Shown here in pieces: positions 20,488-21,411 of a DNA stretch of 21,411 bases. A program made the position numbers and the translations under genes. The notes under the pieces are model-generated. The model did not search any database. It had not been told where the DNA came from and worked only from the letters and a program-made list of their open reading frames with translations. The stretch covers positions 1 through 21,411 of the forward strand of contig JAIFWG010000007.1 in assembly GCA_019662005.1 (NCBI GenBank). The letters are read 5' to 3'. The DNA comes from Candidatus Parcubacteria bacterium. GTDB lineage: Bacteria > Patescibacteriota > Minisyncoccia > 2-02-FULL-40-12 > GWA2-44-9. Position 1 is the stretch's first letter, and every line of letters starts with the position of its first letter.

Positions 20488-20517
20488 ATTATAAGATATA
20501 ATCTTATGCACAATCAA
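20488..20517 (-). promoter_or_regulatory. Promoter of the exported helical protein gene, with inverted repeat in the spacer
   Basis: TTGATT (20517-20512), 18-bp spacer, TATAAT (20493-20488). A perfect 7-3-7 inverted repeat (20491-20507, ATAAGAT/ATCTTAT) fills the spacer and touches the -10, so it could be an operator. An AGGAAAG lies about 14 nt before the ATG. Confidence 0.62.
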
Positions 20518-20520
20518 ATA

Positions 20521-20979
20521 TTAAACTTCCTGGACGTTCATTTGCTCAAAATCCAAAGCATCTTCGGTAAAGTGAAATTCTCCTTCGATTTTTTTGCCAG
20601 CTAGGACCTGCGGAAGCCAATGTTTGTCGTCGGGCCACATAGATTTAAAAGGTATTTCGCTGATATTGTGCCATTTTGGAGCCATTTCTTCAGATTCTCG
20701 AGGTTCACCAGTCCAAGAATCCACAAGGAACACATGAACATTAAAGGCTTTCCCATCTTTGAAGTGAAATTTAAGATCGCCCACTTTAATAAGATCAGCT
20801 AGCGTGGCATCTACACCTATTTCTTCTTGCATCTCCCGCAAAGCAGCTTGTTCTACAGTTTCTCCATCCTGGAGCTTTCCGCCCACACCATTCCATTTCC
20901 CTTCACCAAATCCTCTTTTTTTCATAGCCAAGAGGATCTGATCGTCTCTTCTGAGTAAGCAAAGTGTTTGAACTTTCAT
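20521..20979 (-). CDS. MTH1-like Nudix hydrolase (probable 8-oxo-dGTP diphosphatase)
   Basis: The 152-aa enzyme has a complete Nudix box from Gly34 to Val56 (GKLQDGE, REMQEEIGV), coordinating Mg for hydrolysis of nucleoside diphosphate derivatives. The region before it, LLAMKKRGFGEGKWNGVGGK, is close to human MTH1/NUDT1 (KKRGFGxGxWNGxGGK), which removes 8-oxo-dGTP and 2-OH-dATP from the nucleotide pool. The second half has FHFKDGKAFNVHVF, ESEEMAPKWHNI and MWPDDKHWLP, where MTH1 has its substrate-binding WFPDD; the Asp pair is present. Cytoplasmic. Its TACAAT box ends 6 nt before the ATG with a TTGATG -35, so the mRNA should be leaderless. Confidence 0.93.
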   Translation of the reverse strand: MKVQTLCLLRRDDQILLAMKKRGFGEGKWNGVGGKLQDGETVEQAALREMQEEIGVDATLADLIKVGDLKFHFKDGKAFNVHVFLVDSWTGEPRESEEMAPKWHNISEIPFKSMWPDDKHWLPQVLAGKKIEGEFHFTEDALDFEQMNVQEV

Positions 20980-20985
20980 ATTCTG

Positions 20986-21013
20986 ATTGTAGCGTTCCTT
21001 GTTTTTTCATCAA
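20986..21013 (-). promoter_or_regulatory. Promoter of the Nudix gene, leaderless type
   Basis: TTGATG (21013-21008), 16-bp spacer, TACAAT (20991-20986), then exactly 6 nt to the ATG at 20979. Confidence 0.7.
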
Positions 21014-21054
21014 TAGGTTTTATGGTGCATAACATAAACAATTAACTTATTAAT

Positions 21055-21198
21055 ATGCTATTAGCTATTGGAATTGTTCTGCTTATTATTTGGATATTTG
21101 GGGTGTCTCTTCACCTATTAGGAGGATTAATCTATATATTCTTGGTAGTAGGCCTTATTACTGCAGTGGCCCATTTTCTTCGAGGAGCCACCCGGTAA
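21055..21198 (+). CDS. Small two-TM membrane protein (lmo0937-like)
   Basis: The 47-aa protein starts MLLAIGIVLLIIWIFGVSLH, continues with a Gly-Gly turn (LLGGLIYIFLVVGLI) and ends AHFLRGATR. Two TM helices joined by 'GxxLGGxIH.LLV'-type residues are the pattern of the lmo0937 family of very small membrane proteins, whose function is unknown. It has no SD. The gene is divergent from the Nudix gene and ends 1 nt before its terminator. Confidence 0.82.
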   Translation: MLLAIGIVLLIIWIFGVSLHLLGGLIYIFLVVGLITAVAHFLRGATR

Positions 21199-21230
21199 AC
21201 AAAAAACTCCCGTTTCCGGGAGTTTTTTGT
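21199..21230. terminator. Bidirectional intrinsic terminator
   Basis: A perfect 14-bp stem (21199-21212 with 21217-21230), loop TTTC, has A6 and T6 tracts on its two sides. It ends the small membrane protein gene and the convergent DsbA-like gene. Confidence 0.92.
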
Positions 21231-21237
21231 TATGCAG

Positions 21238-21411
21238 CTATTTAAGCTCTGCATCAATGAGTTGTTTGAAGCTATCGACACTGGGCGTACTGCCGAGTTT
21301 TTTGCCGTTCAGATAAAAGGTTGGGGTTGAATTTACTCCCAAGTTCTGGCCATCAGCTTGATCAGCCTGAACTTTTGAAAGGTACTGATTACTGAGGAGT
21401 GCATCCTTAAA
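21238..21411 (-). CDS. DsbA-family thiol oxidoreductase, C-terminal end (5' part outside window)
   Basis: Only the last 57 residues are in the window. They read SKVQADQADGQNLGVNSTPT, FYLNGKKLGSTPSVDSF and KQLIDAELK-stop. The cis-Pro loop GVNSTPTFYLNG is the standard C-terminal active-site element of thioredoxin-fold DsbA/Thioredoxin_4 proteins, which introduce or shuffle disulfides in exported proteins. The CxxC part lies beyond the window, so redox activity cannot be checked. The exported proteins here with paired Cys (S-layer N-terminal domain, beta-propeller, helical protein) would be possible clients. Confidence 0.88.
   Translation of the reverse strand, partial: FKDALLSNQYLSKVQADQADGQNLGVNSTPTFYLNGKKLGSTPSVDSFKQLIDAELK

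Noticed and set aside
1..21411. UGA recoding to Gly as in Gracilibacteria/SR1
   Set aside because: The winged-helix gene ends in TGA at 6247-6249 and no conserved domain contains an in-frame TGA; terminators and gene ends fit the standard code.

Overview
The window looks like the chromosome of a small-genome bacterium of the Candidate Phyla Radiation (Patescibacteria), most likely a Parcubacteria-like lineage. The evidence is a giant modular S-layer-type surface protein with a lineage-typical N-terminal domain, a DUF5671 membrane protein, several short exported proteins with a TM or signal segment followed by a Ser/Pro/Thr linker and one small domain (TIG, lamin-tail, FKBP, helical), very short gene gaps, and many starts without a Shine-Dalgarno (SD) sequence. 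The genetic code appears standard: one intact gene ends in TGA, the others in TAA or TAG, so the UGA-Gly recoding of Gracilibacteria/SR1 is not indicated. No tRNA, rRNA, IS, CRISPR or phage gene was found. Lineage is inferred from gene content, not from a marker gene.

Layout. 1-1265: the 3' end of a GT4 glycosyltransferase, convergent with an anchored TIG-domain protein. 1279-5242: the S-layer-like gene and a 640-bp upstream region that seems to encode a leader of about 455 nt with hairpins and two orphan SD-like sites. 5243-7793: a lamin-tail surface protein whose leader folds into a large hairpin, a winged-helix regulator and an EamA transporter; two DnaA-box-like sites lie upstream of the transporter. 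7794-11432: a four-gene minus-strand operon (DUF763, anchored beta-propeller, DUF5671, anchored FKBP). 11517-14005: a RelA/SpoT-type HD hydrolase divergent from a two-gene unit (unknown protein plus a five-TM protein whose C-terminus is split off by a -1 frameshift); a perfect 31-bp palindrome carries both -35 boxes. 14031-16890: a guanylate-kinase-like enzyme, a MetRS-C-type tRNA-binding protein, an unknown + strand gene, and a dCMP deaminase/msrA/msrB operon. 16971-17303: a GlsB-type membrane protein preceded by a possible 18-codon leader ORF. 17323-19921: an unknown two-TM protein, a deoxyribosyltransferase-like protein, a P-loop kinase and RsmE. 19985-21411: an exported helical protein, an MTH1-like Nudix hydrolase, a 47-aa membrane protein and the 3' end of a DsbA-like protein.

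How it fits together. Envelope functions dominate the left half: the surface layer, anchored display proteins, a folding factor and a transporter. The right half is rich in nucleotide metabolism and repair: dCMP deaminase, two nucleotide-kinase-like P-loop proteins, a deoxyribosyltransferase-like protein, 8-oxo-dGTPase-like Nudix, alarmone-hydrolase-like HD, and MsrA/MsrB. Gene expression signals are compact: several genes place the stop codon inside the terminator hairpin, and several start codons lie 6-7 nt after a -10 box, as expected for leaderless mRNAs.
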